DNA from: Candidatus Phaeomarinobacter ectocarpi
Lineage (GTDB): Bacteria > Pseudomonadota > Alphaproteobacteria > CGMCC-115125
Direction: 5' to 3'
Length of the DNA: 64,000 nucleotides
Assembly (NCBI RefSeq): GCF_000689395.1
Contig: NZ_HG966617.1
Span: forward strand, 2,230,221-2,294,220
Position 1 is the stretch's first letter. Every line of letters starts with the position of its first letter. Made by a program: the position numbers and the translations under genes. Below are positions 25,571 to 34,345 of the stretch, one piece after another. The notes under the pieces are model-generated. The model saw only the letters and a program-made list of their open reading frames with translations, was not told the origin of the DNA and searched no databases.

Positions 25571-25647
25571 AAGCGGCACGCAGTAAGCAGCAAAGAGGGG
25601 ACGCCCATGAGGGGGAAATCGGGCGGGGCCGCTGCTGCGTGCCGCTT
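25571..25647. repeat. 13-bp perfect inverted repeat with 51-base loop
   Basis: AAGCGGCACGCAG at 25571-25583 is exactly complementary to 25635-25647. The loop is G-rich, with GAGGGG, GAGGGGG and GGGCGGGG runs. It is in the 309-base gap (25527-25835) between the divergent secreted-protein and pirin genes, where I see no gene. It could be a leader structure or small RNA, or a pair of sites for a looping regulator. Confidence 0.6.
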
Positions 25648-25835
25648 GACTATAGAACGCGCCAACGGCCTGACGGTTCCCGCGGACGGTCAGTTTTATT
25701 GTTTCCCCCACGCAAAAAGTTTCATTCCTGAACACCTGTTTATCCAGCAGCCCCGAGACCCAATGTTTCAGCCAACACACGTGAACACGCCAATTCCGCT
25801 GCAAACTGGAAATTGGCACCTTTATGGAGGCTGAC

Positions 25836-26540
25836 ATGGTTGATATTCGCAAGTTTGACGACCACCCCCACACCCGTCTTCCCTGGCTGGATGCCTATCA
25901 TCACTTTAATTTCGGCCCCCACCGTCACGTGGGCCGCAATGGATGGGGCAGCCTGCTGGTCTGGAACGATGACACCATTGATCCCCACACCGGCTTTGAT
26001 CTGCATGGCCATCGCGACATGGAAATCATCACCTATGTGCGAGAGGGTGCCATCACCCACAAGGACCATCTGGGCAATGAAGGCCGCACGGACGCAGGCG
26101 ACGTTCAGGTGATGTCTGCCGGAAGTGGCATTCAGCACGCGGAACACAACCGCGAAAACGAAGCGACCCGTATCTTCCAGATCTGGATCGCGCCCTCTGA
26201 AGCAGGCGGCACGCCGCAATGGGATCAGGCCCGCTTCCCCCGAGAGGACAGGTCCGGCGATCTCGTCGCGCTTGCCTCCGGACAGGGACACGACGGTGCT
26301 CTGCCCATTCGCGCCGATGCAGCTGTGTACGGAGCGACACTCAAAGCGGGTGACAGCATCACCCACACCCTGGGTGAGGGACGCTATGCGTATCTCGTGC
26401 CCGCCAAGGGTGACGTTCTGGTCAACGGAGAGCGTATCAGCGCTCGCGAAGGGGCTGCGTTGAAAGATGTCTCTGACATCCGGGTCGAAGTCGCAGGTGA
26501 CGCCGCTGCCGAAATCCTGCTGGCCGACGTTCCTGCCTAA
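25836..26540 (+). CDS. Pirin-family protein
   Basis: A 234-residue bicupin of the pirin/YhhW type. Metal ligands are visible in the N-terminal cupin: FDLHGHRDMEIITYV and the later SGIQHAEHNRE. The second cupin is short, ending in VLVNGERISAREGAALK. Some pirins are quercetin 2,3-dioxygenases, others redox sensors; which applies here is unknown. Start ATG 25836 has GGAGG five bases upstream, preferred over ATG 25824. Confidence 0.92.
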   Translation: MVDIRKFDDHPHTRLPWLDAYHHFNFGPHRHVGRNGWGSLLVWNDDTIDPHTGFDLHGHRDMEIITYVREGAITHKDHLGNEGRTDAGDVQVMSAGSGIQHAEHNRENEATRIFQIWIAPSEAGGTPQWDQARFPREDRSGDLVALASGQGHDGALPIRADAAVYGATLKAGDSITHTLGEGRYAYLVPAKGDVLVNGERISAREGAALKDVSDIRVEVAGDAAAEILLADVPA

Positions 26541-26560
26541 GGACCAAGAGACAACAACAA

Positions 26561-26593
26561 GCAGGCCCCGCCATGTTGAGTGGCGGGGCCTGC
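26561..26593. terminator. Bidirectional terminator between pirin and acidic protein genes
   Basis: A perfect 12-bp stem (GCAGGCCCCGCC with its complement) closes a 9-base loop. It lies midway between two convergent genes. No long T-tract follows on either side, so termination may be weak. Confidence 0.7.
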
Positions 26594-26619
26594 ACTCGTT
26601 TCAGATGGACGTGTTGGGC

Positions 26620-26985
26620 CTATTCAAGACGAGTATCATCGTTGAGCAGAACGTCGTCGTCTGACCTGTCATCGTCCAACCCTTCCGCTTCGCCGCTACT
26701 GCTGTGGGGATCATCATAGGTTTCAGGATCAACATCACCCTGCGCACCGGGCTCACCGACGTCCGGCAACGTTTCGGTGGCATCATCCGTGGCGTCAGTC
26801 TCAGCCTCGTCGTCGCCCCAGATGCTGGCGATTGTTTCCGGTGACGCAAATTCATGTTTGCCAGACGCACCCTCGTCGCCGTCCGGAGAGGCCGCATAGG
26901 CAGCGCCTCCAAGAGCCAGTCCACCGATGATGGCAACTGAAGCGATGATTGATGTGTGCGTGGCACCCTTGCTGCACAAACTCAT
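26620..26985 (-). CDS. Acidic exported hypothetical protein
   Basis: A 121-residue protein with an N-terminal signal or anchor segment (12-30, AYA cleavage site) followed by a strongly acidic low-complexity tail: Asp and Glu make up roughly a third of the mature part (DDEAETDATDDATETLPD; EGLDDDRSDDDVLLNDD). Such tails occur in calcium-binding or intrinsically disordered periplasmic proteins. AGGAG precedes the chosen ATG. The Ca/Na antiporter gene lies just upstream on the same strand, which makes calcium binding tempting but unproved. Confidence 0.65.
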   Translation of the reverse strand: MSLCSKGATHTSIIASVAIIGGLALGGAAYAASPDGDEGASGKHEFASPETIASIWGDDEAETDATDDATETLPDVGEPGAQGDVDPETYDDPHSSSGEAEGLDDDRSDDDVLLNDDTRLE

Positions 26986-27110
26986 TACTGTGTCTCCTAC
27001 TAGGTAGGATCCCCTTCGCAGCGAGAGAACTCTCCCATCGCTTCCGGGCAGAAATGCGGCGTGCACTTGGTCTTTTGAGGGCGGTTGCAGTGCAGGCGCT
27101 GAGGTCACCC

Positions 27111-28100
27111 TCAGCCGTAAAGCACGCTCATGATCATGGCCGGTACGCCGGTGAACAACGACACGATGTAAAGGACATAGGCACCAAGGAACGCCATGCC
27201 CTCACCCCGGCTGATCCGCATCCCGCTGACCATCACCGGCACCATGATGGCCGTGGCCGCGACCATAATCCAGACGTCATAGCGGCCGATCTGCTCCGCC
27301 ACCGGCGCGCCGCCCAGCACAGCTGTTGTGCCCAGAATGAGCAGCAGGTTGGAGATGTTGGACCCGATGACATTGCCAACAGCAACGCCCGCATGACCAC
27401 GAAAGGCAGCCAGCGCAGACACGGCCAACTCCGGCAGGGACGTCCCCACCGCCACCAGCGACAGGCCGATCACGGCCTCTGAAACGCCCGCCGCACGGGC
27501 AATGTCTGACGCACCTTCCACCAGAAAGTCCGCTCCGAAAATCACGCCAACAAGACCCGCGAGGATCGCGGGGATGGCAAAAATGAATTTGGGCGGGATG
27601 CCGTCATATTCCTGCACCTCCGCCTGGCGACGTTCCGCCGAGGGCGCCTTGCGCACGACTTCCGACCAGTAGCTATAGGCGAGATACAGCACCAGAAGCA
27701 CCAGCATGGCCCCGCCCTGCCCGGCTGTGATGACGCCCGTAAGCGCCACCATCGCAATGCCGAAGCTGACGGCCAGCAGGAACATGCCATCGCGAAACAC
27801 CATGCGCGGTTCACAGACGATCGGCTGAATAAGCGCCGTCACAGCAAGCACGAGAAATATGTTGGAAATGTTGGAGCCGATGACACTGCCCACAGCAATG
27901 TCCGGCGTGCCAGCCAGTGACGCATTGATGGCCACGGTCAGTTCCGGCGCAGAGGTGCCAAGGGCCACCACCGTAAGGCCAACGAAAACAGGTGAGATGG
28001 ACAGACGTTCCGCCAGGGCCACGGCCCCTCGGATCAAGGCTTCACCGCCGACCGCCAGCAACGTCAGTCCGCCGAGAACCAGCACATAACTCATCAACAT
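27111..28100 (-). CDS. Calcium/sodium antiporter (YrbG/CaCA family)
   Basis: A 329-residue inner-membrane exchanger with ten or so helices in two inverted halves. Both alpha repeats are visible: GTSAPELTVAINA with GSNISNIFLVL in the first half, and VGTSLPELAVSALAAFRG with GSNISNLLLILG in the second. The family exchanges Na+ or K+ for Ca2+. A short hairpin (27098-27115) overlaps the stop codon. It is upstream of the acidic exported protein on the same strand. Confidence 0.94.
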   Translation of the reverse strand: MLMSYVLVLGGLTLLAVGGEALIRGAVALAERLSISPVFVGLTVVALGTSAPELTVAINASLAGTPDIAVGSVIGSNISNIFLVLAVTALIQPIVCEPRMVFRDGMFLLAVSFGIAMVALTGVITAGQGGAMLVLLVLYLAYSYWSEVVRKAPSAERRQAEVQEYDGIPPKFIFAIPAILAGLVGVIFGADFLVEGASDIARAAGVSEAVIGLSLVAVGTSLPELAVSALAAFRGHAGVAVGNVIGSNISNLLLILGTTAVLGGAPVAEQIGRYDVWIMVAATAIMVPVMVSGMRISRGEGMAFLGAYVLYIVSLFTGVPAMIMSVLYG

Positions 28101-28245
28101 ATTCTACCCAGCCCGCCGTCTTTTTTCTGACCGATCGCCATTCTGCCCATGGAGGCATTGAAGCGTGGTTACCGTGACTCATACCAAAATGTCCCGGTAA
28201 GATGCGCCCAAGCAGCAATTCATAGCAATGCAGGGAGAGAATTTT

Positions 28246-29685
28246 ATGACGGGCTTCAAGGAATATGACGACTACGACGCTTTGGGCCTGGCAGAGCTTG
28301 TCGCCAAAAAGGAAGTGACGCCCACAGAATTGCTGGATGAAGCCATCTCACGACTGGAAAAAGTCGACGGCACACTCAACTCCGTGCCCCTGAAACATTA
28401 TGACGAAGCACGCTCCGCCATTGATTCAGGTCTGCCGGACGGTCCCTTCAAGGGCGTGCCGTTTTTGCTTAAGGATCTGCACCTGCTGATGAAGGGCACG
28501 GTGACGAGTTTTGGCTCCGGCGCCTTCAAGGACAATGTGGCGGACCATGATTCAACCCTGACCGAACGCTACAAGGAAGCAGGCCTTGTCATCTTCGGCA
28601 AAACCAACTCGCCTGAGTTCGGCCTGGCCGGAACAACAGAACCCCGCCTGTACGGGCCAACGCACAATCCCTGGAACACGGACCATTCTCCCGGCGGCTC
28701 GTCGGGTGGTGCAGCAGCAGCCGTTGCCGCCGGTGTGCTACCTCTCGCCAACGCATCAGACGGTGGCGGGTCGATCCGCATTCCTGCATCTGCCTGCGGT
28801 CTCTTCGGCATGAAACCCTCACGCGCCCGCACACCGCTGGGACCGGATCGCGGCGAAGGCTGGGGCGGCATGTCCGCAAGCCATGCGGTCAGCCGCACCG
28901 TGCGTGACAACGCAGCGCTTCTGGATGCCACGGCAGGCCCTGCACCCGGCGACCCCTATTCCTGCCCGGAGCCAAAGCGGCCCTTCCTGGATGAAGTCAG
29001 CATCGAACCGCGCCCGCTGCGCATTGCGGTGACGGACACAGGCCCCAATGGCAACAGCGCGGATGCCGCCGTCAGTGCCGGTCTTGAAGCAACCGTAAAA
29101 CTGCTTGAGTCTCTCGGCCACACCGTGACGCAGGCCGCACCCGCCATAGACCCCAATGACATGACCGTCGCGCAGATTGGCCTGATCGCCAGCAGCACGG
29201 CCCTGGCACTGGACATGCGCGGCGAGGCACTCGGGCGTCCGGTCGCTCAGCAGGAGGTTGAAAACATCACCTGGGCCATCGCTGAAAACGGGCGCAGCCT
29301 GAGCGGCACGGATGTCGCGCGCGGCACCCTGCTCATCCACCAGTTCAGCCGTCAGGTCGCAGCCTTCATGAACGACTATGATGTGCTGCTGTCGCCGACC
29401 CTCGCCCTGCCGCCGGTCCCTCTCGGCACCGTCAACATGGATGGGGACGACATTGGCGCATACATCGACATCAACGCCCGCTACATGCCGTTCGCCGGTC
29501 TGTTCAACATGACGGGCCAGCCGTCCATGTCGGTTCCGATGCACTGGACCGATGACGGACTGCCGGTCGGCATGATGTTCACCGGTCCCTTCGGGAATGA
29601 AGCGACACTGTTCCAGCTCGCAGGCCAGCTTGAACGCGCGCAGCCATGGGCACATCGCCGTCCGCCAGTGCATGCCGCCAATTAG
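28246..29685 (+). CDS. Amidase (amidase signature family)
   Basis: A 479-residue Ser-Ser-Lys hydrolase. The catalytic Lys is in FLLKDLHLL (about 83), the cis-Ser and nucleophile Ser in PGGSSGGAAAAVAAG and DGGGSIRIPAS (about 150-185). Members hydrolyse diverse amides; the closest type here is the general amidase/6-aminohexanoate-cyclic-dimer-like group, substrate open. The start at 28246 is preceded by GGGAGAG; ATG 28228 lies upstream of that site. Converges on a Nudix gene, stops seven bases apart. Confidence 0.92.
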   Translation: MTGFKEYDDYDALGLAELVAKKEVTPTELLDEAISRLEKVDGTLNSVPLKHYDEARSAIDSGLPDGPFKGVPFLLKDLHLLMKGTVTSFGSGAFKDNVADHDSTLTERYKEAGLVIFGKTNSPEFGLAGTTEPRLYGPTHNPWNTDHSPGGSSGGAAAAVAAGVLPLANASDGGGSIRIPASACGLFGMKPSRARTPLGPDRGEGWGGMSASHAVSRTVRDNAALLDATAGPAPGDPYSCPEPKRPFLDEVSIEPRPLRIAVTDTGPNGNSADAAVSAGLEATVKLLESLGHTVTQAAPAIDPNDMTVAQIGLIASSTALALDMRGEALGRPVAQQEVENITWAIAENGRSLSGTDVARGTLLIHQFSRQVAAFMNDYDVLLSPTLALPPVPLGTVNMDGDDIGAYIDINARYMPFAGLFNMTGQPSMSVPMHWTDDGLPVGMMFTGPFGNEATLFQLAGQLERAQPWAHRRPPVHAAN

Positions 29686-29691
29686 GGTGAA

Positions 29692-30186
29692 CTACCAATA
29701 GGTCGTGGGTCGGCGGTTGGAGAAATACTCGTCCAGCCGCTGACGCGTGCCCGGCGTCGTGCCCTCCGGCAGGGCATCCGGCGGAAAGAAACCTGCTTCG
29801 GCAATTTCGAAATCCGCATGGGGGGCATCCCCCGCCTCTTCCCACTTGGGAACCTCATAGACAATCACGTGGTCAGACTTGAGCTGCAGGAAGTTCGCAT
29901 AGGCACCCACAAGGTTCATGTCGCCGATCGCGCGGATGCCGGCTTCTTCGTAGAGTTCTCGGGCGGTTGCCGCCTCCAGCGTTTCATCGCGCCCCACGCC
30001 GCCGCCGGGCATGAACCAGCCCGGTGCATAGGTGTGACGGATCAACAGCACATGGCCCTGATCGTTCAGCACCAGCGCCCGTACCCCAAGGGTCACCGGC
30101 CGAAAAATGGCGGCGTAGGCCTTCCAGGCGGCATAGGCCAGCTTCAACGCGAAATGGACGACAGGCCGTACAAACCGGTTCTTCAT
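29692..30186 (-). CDS. Nudix hydrolase
   Basis: A 164-residue Nudix protein. The box GGGVGRDETLEAATARELYEEAG spans about residues 60-82; catalytic glutamates are in RELYEEAG. An amphipathic N-terminal helix (VVHFALKLAYAAWKAYAAIF) precedes it. PGWFMPGGG and RHTYAPG resemble MutT/ADP-ribose-type enzymes but the substrate cannot be read. Start 30186 is preferred; the upstream ATG at 30255 has no ribosome binding site. Confidence 0.88.
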   Translation of the reverse strand: MKNRFVRPVVHFALKLAYAAWKAYAAIFRPVTLGVRALVLNDQGHVLLIRHTYAPGWFMPGGGVGRDETLEAATARELYEEAGIRAIGDMNLVGAYANFLQLKSDHVIVYEVPKWEEAGDAPHADFEIAEAGFFPPDALPEGTTPGTRQRLDEYFSNRRPTTYW

Positions 30187-30331
30187 GACGCCCGCCAAAG
30201 CTCTACCCCGCTGCCATCGGGCCCCTTCATGGGAATAGCGCCCGACATGATTCAAATATGATCGATAATTCGATCGAATGTAGGCAAGCAGCTTAGCAGG
30301 GCCCTAACAGGGCAGTCATAGGCTAATCCGT

Positions 30332-31039
30332 ATGATTGCTCTTGAACGATCCCCGTCCGGCCTCGCCCGAACCGCCTTCGAGGCGCTGGAGGAGTTCGCC
30401 AATCCCAAGGCGGCTCACAGGCGGCGCAAGGCGGATCGCCATCTTGCCCTGGCTAAGGGGCGCAAGGCCCTCATACGTCTCAAGTCCACACCCCACGACC
30501 AAAAGGTCCGTGCCCCTCATCTGGCTGCCGCCATTGCAGCCATTGAGACCCTGGAAGCTGCCGTCCTGTCGCTGGATGCCATCACCCACAGACTGACAGA
30601 TGCCCAGGAACTCCTTGACGCCGCCGACACGCCTGCTGCCGGGGAGGTAGGTGGCCGGCCCGACGAGGACAATGGAACGCGGGCCCTGCTGGCGGAACGC
30701 TATGACGAGCTGCGTGACGACATCACCCGCATCGCCAGCACCGCTTATGCCGGGCGGACCAATTTGCTCGATGGGCTGGGCGGACAACTGGAAGTGCCCC
30801 TTGATGGAACGGGCCGCGCCAAGGCCATCATCCCAGGTGTCAACGCCTCAGTGTCCTCAACCGATAATCCCAGTGGCATAGATCTGCCGCCGCCGGAGAT
30901 GGCGTTTGCAACGGCGCAGGAACGCGAGACCATTGCCCGCGCCTTGTCAGCAGCTATCCAGCAGACCAGCGCCTTTGCCGCCCGCTTCGAGGTCGATGCG
31001 GCCCTTATGGCCGCCAGAGTACAACCCCCAAGACGCTAG
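30332..31039 (+). CDS. Flagellin-like D1-type coiled-coil protein
   Basis: A 235-residue protein that starts in the first Met after a quiet promoter region. Two segments look like the flagellin D1 domain: LSLDAITHRLTDAQELLDAAD (70-100 region) and YDELRDDITRIASTAYAG with NLLDGLGG right after it, matching flagellin's RIASTAxFNGxNLLDG. A C-terminal helix (ERETIARALSAAIQQ) could pair like flagellin's C-terminal D1 helix. The conserved flagellin D0 ends are missing. No other flagellar gene is nearby. It may be an export-linked cap-like or signalling protein; the next genes are a response regulator and an Hpt-like protein. Confidence 0.65.
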   Translation: MIALERSPSGLARTAFEALEEFANPKAAHRRRKADRHLALAKGRKALIRLKSTPHDQKVRAPHLAAAIAAIETLEAAVLSLDAITHRLTDAQELLDAADTPAAGEVGGRPDEDNGTRALLAERYDELRDDITRIASTAYAGRTNLLDGLGGQLEVPLDGTGRAKAIIPGVNASVSSTDNPSGIDLPPPEMAFATAQERETIARALSAAIQQTSAFAARFEVDAALMAARVQPPRR

Positions 31040-31165
31040 AAGTGCGGTTTTCAGCCACTCTGCGGCAGGAAAATCTGTCTATTCTACCTAATACACTTTT
31101 AACGTGTGTTTCGTAGGCTGAACGCAACTGGACCTGAAACTGCTCGCCCTGGGGGGTCGACACAC

Positions 31166-31810
31166 ATGTCTGAATTGCGTTTTGACCGAATTCATCTCCT
31201 CATCGTCGAGGACAATCTGTTCATGCGCAATCTCTACAGCGCCATCCTGCGCGCCATGGAGTTTGAGCAAATACAAATGGCGGCGGACGGCTCGGAAGCC
31301 TTTGAGCTCATGCGTGACTTTCCCCCCGACATCATCATCACCGATGCGGCGATGCAGCCCCTCGACGGTTTTGACTTTGTACACCTGGTTCGCACGGCAG
31401 CGGACAGTCCCAATCCACTGGTCCCCATCATCATGGTCACCGGTTACCACAACCGGGCAAGTGTTGAGCGCGCCCGCGACGTAGGCGTGAACGAGTATCT
31501 GGCAAAGCCGGTGACGCCCGCAGGTCTGTATTCCCGGATCAACCAGGTCATTTCAAAGCCGCGCCCCTTTGTCCGTACACCAACCTATTTCGGACCCAAT
31601 CGCAGACGCCGTGTCAGCCCGAATTTCACAGGCCCCTACCGCCGCGAATCCGATCAGCGCATCGGCCCGCCGACCCTCGTTGAATCAGGGAGCATGGGCC
31701 AGCAACGCAAAGCCCAGCGACATTCCCTGGCTGACTATCAACAGTCGGCAGGTGTTCTGAGTATTCCCGGCAGCGGCACACGCAACACCCACCAGATCGG
31801 GAGCATCTGA
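31166..31810 (+). CDS. CheY-like response regulator with GPxRR tail
   Basis: A 214-residue protein. The receiver domain fills residues 1-125: acidic pocket Glu15-Asp16, phosphoacceptor Asp60 (IIITDAAM), Thr92, Lys114 (YLAKP). There is no DNA-binding domain. The tail has two GPxRR motifs (FGPNRRRRVSP, GPYRRESDQR), a feature I associate with stand-alone alphaproteobacterial receivers. GGGG lies upstream of the chosen ATG. It is coupled to the Hpt-like gene by a TGATG overlap. Confidence 0.88.
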   Translation: MSELRFDRIHLLIVEDNLFMRNLYSAILRAMEFEQIQMAADGSEAFELMRDFPPDIIITDAAMQPLDGFDFVHLVRTAADSPNPLVPIIMVTGYHNRASVERARDVGVNEYLAKPVTPAGLYSRINQVISKPRPFVRTPTYFGPNRRRRVSPNFTGPYRRESDQRIGPPTLVESGSMGQQRKAQRHSLADYQQSAGVLSIPGSGTRNTHQIGSI

Positions 31811-32316
31811 TGCCAGTCGAATTCATCAAACCGAGCACCCGCCTTGCCCGTCTCGTCGGCGGGAAAATGCCGAACCACCTACCCGCAGACATGGCAAGCA
31901 GAGCGGCAAACGCGTCAGTCGCAGCCGTGGATGAGGCTTTGATCGGCATCCGCGAAGCCGTTGATCAACTGTGGATCATGGTGGATGGCCAGGGCGAGTA
32001 CGCCGCTGATCATATCGATGACATCTATTTCAGAGCCCATGACCTGCGCGGCCTGTGCGGCACATGCGGCAAAACCGTCCTCGCCGGTGTTGCCGACGCA
32101 CTTTGCAGCTACATCGAGGACGTCCGCGCAGCCGGACTGACACCCAGGGCAAACATCGTCTGGCTCCACGCCTCATCCCTAAGACGGGCGTCTCAGGACG
32201 ACGGTGCCAGCTCAGCCCTTGGGCAATATCTGATTGAAAGCCTGTGTGCTCTACGCAAGAAGGAACTCGACGCTGCATGCCCCAAGAATTGCTCCTGTGA
32301 CCTCATGACCAAGTAA
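31810..32316 (+). CDS. Hpt-like phosphotransfer protein
   Basis: A 168-residue helical protein. The segment IYFRAHDLRGLCGTCGKTVL has the Hpt pattern AHxLxGxxxxxG, with His77 as presumed phosphorylation site. The helices before and after (IGIREAVDQLWIMVD; LAGVADALCSYIEDVRAAG) fit a four-helix bundle. Four cysteines cluster in the last 15 residues (CPKNCSCDL), an oddity for this family. Start overlaps the stop of the response-regulator gene, so they are probably partners. Confidence 0.75.
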   Translation: MPVEFIKPSTRLARLVGGKMPNHLPADMASRAANASVAAVDEALIGIREAVDQLWIMVDGQGEYAADHIDDIYFRAHDLRGLCGTCGKTVLAGVADALCSYIEDVRAAGLTPRANIVWLHASSLRRASQDDGASSALGQYLIESLCALRKKELDAACPKNCSCDLMTK

Positions 32317-32488
32317 GGCAGCTACCAATGGCAAGCGTTTCCGCCATTTATGACGCTGCGTCATCTTCTTCACAAAACTCTCGTAGCTGCGTAAGCTCAT
32401 ACCTATGTGAAAAAGTGGGACTGGACGAACGGTCCCCGTGACGCTGCGCTGGCGCAGTCCGCCAGCATTGCCCTTGGAGGACACGAGA

Positions 32489-33625
32489 GTGAGCAATTCT
32501 GCCAACGACCAGACGAAATTTACCGTTGATGCGGCCTATGAAGCAGTCGCGCCGGATGATTTCGCAGCCATGATTGAAGTCGATCGGTATGGCAGCCGGT
32601 CTGATGCTTTCGACAAGATCATTTCAGCAACTCATGACCATTTCTGGGACCCGATGGACACCCGTTACATCGACTTCTCAGCACCGTTCGATATGGAAAA
32701 GGAATTCCTGTTCGATCCGGAACAAAGCTTTGAGTTGCGCACCGCGATTGGCGACAAGCTGGACGAAAAGCAGAAGATCAAACTGGTCAACCTCGACACC
32801 CAGTGGAGCCTGTCGTCCATTCTGCATGGTGAAGCAGGTGCACTCTCTCTGTCAGCATCGCTCTGCCACATCCTCAAGGACCCTGGCGCGCAGGAATACG
32901 CTGCCAACCAGACCCGTGAAGAAGCCCGTCACGTCACCGGCTTTTCCAACTACATCAAGGCCCGCTGGGGCAAGCCGGTAGCCTGTGGCCCGGCGTTGCA
33001 GAACCTGCTGGTAGAACTCGTGAACTCGCCCTTGGTCTGGAAGAAGATCGTCGGCATGCAGATGATGGTTGAAGGCCTCGCCATGGGCGCCTTTGCCTCC
33101 TTCTACCGCTGGGGCCGTGACCCTCTGCTGGTGAAACTCATGCAGCTCACCATGACGGACGAAGCGTTCCACCATAAGTTCGGCAAGATCTGGGCAGATC
33201 GCACAGTACCAAACGTACCCGCAGCAGAACGCGACCAGATTGAAGACTGGGCATGGGAAGTGTTCCAGGTCCTGCTCTACAATCTGGGATCACCCGAGCA
33301 GAAGAAGCACATCTACGCCGAAGTCGGCCTCGACTGGGAGTGGGTACAGGGCGCTTTCATGGAAGCCCTGACCGACGAAAACATTCAGGAAGACATGAAA
33401 GAGCAGGAAAACATTTTCCGTGTTCTGATCAAGACACTTCTCAACGCAGGCATCATCACGGATCGTACGGCATCAAACTATGCAGCCTTTGTGAATATCA
33501 AGGAATTGCAGCAGGAGGGCGACCGTATGGTTGGCGACGAAATCGCTGAAGACGGCATCAAATTCCTGCTCGGCATCAATGGCGGCAAGTTTGTGTCACC
33601 AAATTCGACGGTGGCCGCTGAATAG
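32489..33625 (+). CDS. Ferritin-like diiron-carboxylate protein of unknown substrate
   Basis: A 378-residue helical protein. The full diiron ligand set can be read: Glu115 (HGEAGAL), Glu145 and His148 (EEARH), Glu195 (MMVEGLAMG), Glu225 and His228 (DEAFHH), the E-ExxH-E-ExxH order of R2-like oxygenases and oxidases. Overall it resembles ribonucleotide-reductase-like ferritin-fold proteins, but it lacks features of true NrdB that I can recognise. Start is GTG 32489 with GGAGG eight bases upstream; the longer frame starts inside the leader. Monocistronic, with its own terminator. Confidence 0.85.
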   Translation: MSNSANDQTKFTVDAAYEAVAPDDFAAMIEVDRYGSRSDAFDKIISATHDHFWDPMDTRYIDFSAPFDMEKEFLFDPEQSFELRTAIGDKLDEKQKIKLVNLDTQWSLSSILHGEAGALSLSASLCHILKDPGAQEYAANQTREEARHVTGFSNYIKARWGKPVACGPALQNLLVELVNSPLVWKKIVGMQMMVEGLAMGAFASFYRWGRDPLLVKLMQLTMTDEAFHHKFGKIWADRTVPNVPAAERDQIEDWAWEVFQVLLYNLGSPEQKKHIYAEVGLDWEWVQGAFMEALTDENIQEDMKEQENIFRVLIKTLLNAGIITDRTASNYAAFVNIKELQQEGDRMVGDEIAEDGIKFLLGINGGKFVSPNSTVAAE

Positions 33626-33666
33626 CACCAGCCTGGGATGCGTTGAGTCTCATGCAGAAGTTATTG

Positions 33667-33696
33667 AAAGGCGGCACCTTGAATGTGCCGCCTTTT
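33667..33696 (+). terminator. Terminator of the diiron gene
   Basis: 11-bp perfect stem (AAAGGCGGCAC with its complement), 7-base loop, four T residues. It begins 41 bases after the stop codon. Confidence 0.9.
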
Positions 33697-33933
33697 AGCG
33701 TGTGTCAGTCCAAATTCAAAACTGTGCCCATACCGTAAAAAAAGTGCCGACGTGTCCTTTTAAACGACATCAAACGGTGTAGCCTTCGACACACCTATTA
33801 ATTGAAACCCGTTTTTACTTTTAACCTTTGATTGCAATTTCGGAATTCAGTATCGACCACCAATAAGCGGGAACGGCGCTGCGCCAGTATTGATGCAGTC
33901 CGATCTCAAAATTGATTTTAAACGGACCACAGG
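33697..33933. other. AT-rich promoter region
   Basis: Between the diiron terminator and the next small ORF lies an AT-rich stretch with several A and T runs and no ORF. It is probably the promoter of the small gene at 33934. I see no dyad worth naming. Confidence 0.4.
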
Positions 33934-34161
33934 ATGAGTTGTCCCAGTATGCCTGAGAAAAATACTTCAAAAGCGTCCAGAAAGGACGCTACAAAGCTCA
34001 AGCGAAATTTTGAAGACTGCGAAGCTGGCCTGCGTCACATTTGTGTTCAGCTGGCCGCAGTTCAACATTTGTTCAACGACGCGGAATTCGCCGACCTGAT
34101 GCACCATGTGGATGCACTCGAAACGGCGATGCGCGACAAAAAGAAGTTGATTGGCGCCTAA
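33934..34161 (+). CDS. Small hypothetical helical protein
   Basis: A 75-residue basic protein. After a polar lysine-rich start, residues 22-70 look like two amphipathic helices (LKRNFEDCEAGLRHICVQLAAVQHLF; FADLMHHVDALETAMRDKKK, cited in part). No signal or membrane segment. The start is unsure: ATG at 33934 has no spaced ribosome binding site, ATG at 33949 could use AGGATGAG. Composition is protein-like, so I keep it, with caution. Confidence 0.45.
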   Translation: MSCPSMPEKNTSKASRKDATKLKRNFEDCEAGLRHICVQLAAVQHLFNDAEFADLMHHVDALETAMRDKKKLIGA

Positions 34162-34345
34162 AGTATTCCATTGCCCCTTCGGGTAGCGCCAATTTCTGCT
34201 CCGCTATGCAAGTTGCGGGTCCGGCAACTCCATGCCAGACTCATCGACCATGCATGCGCAGACGCAAGCAGACATGATCTGATTGGGCACAGGGCAGCGA
34301 ATGAAACGGCAGCACGGCGTGTTTGCGGTTTTTTGTCAGGGCTGG

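Noticed and set aside
2779-27020. Shared 14-base string GGATCCCCTTCGCA near 2783 and 27008
   Set aside because: Only two copies with unrelated flanks; probably chance.
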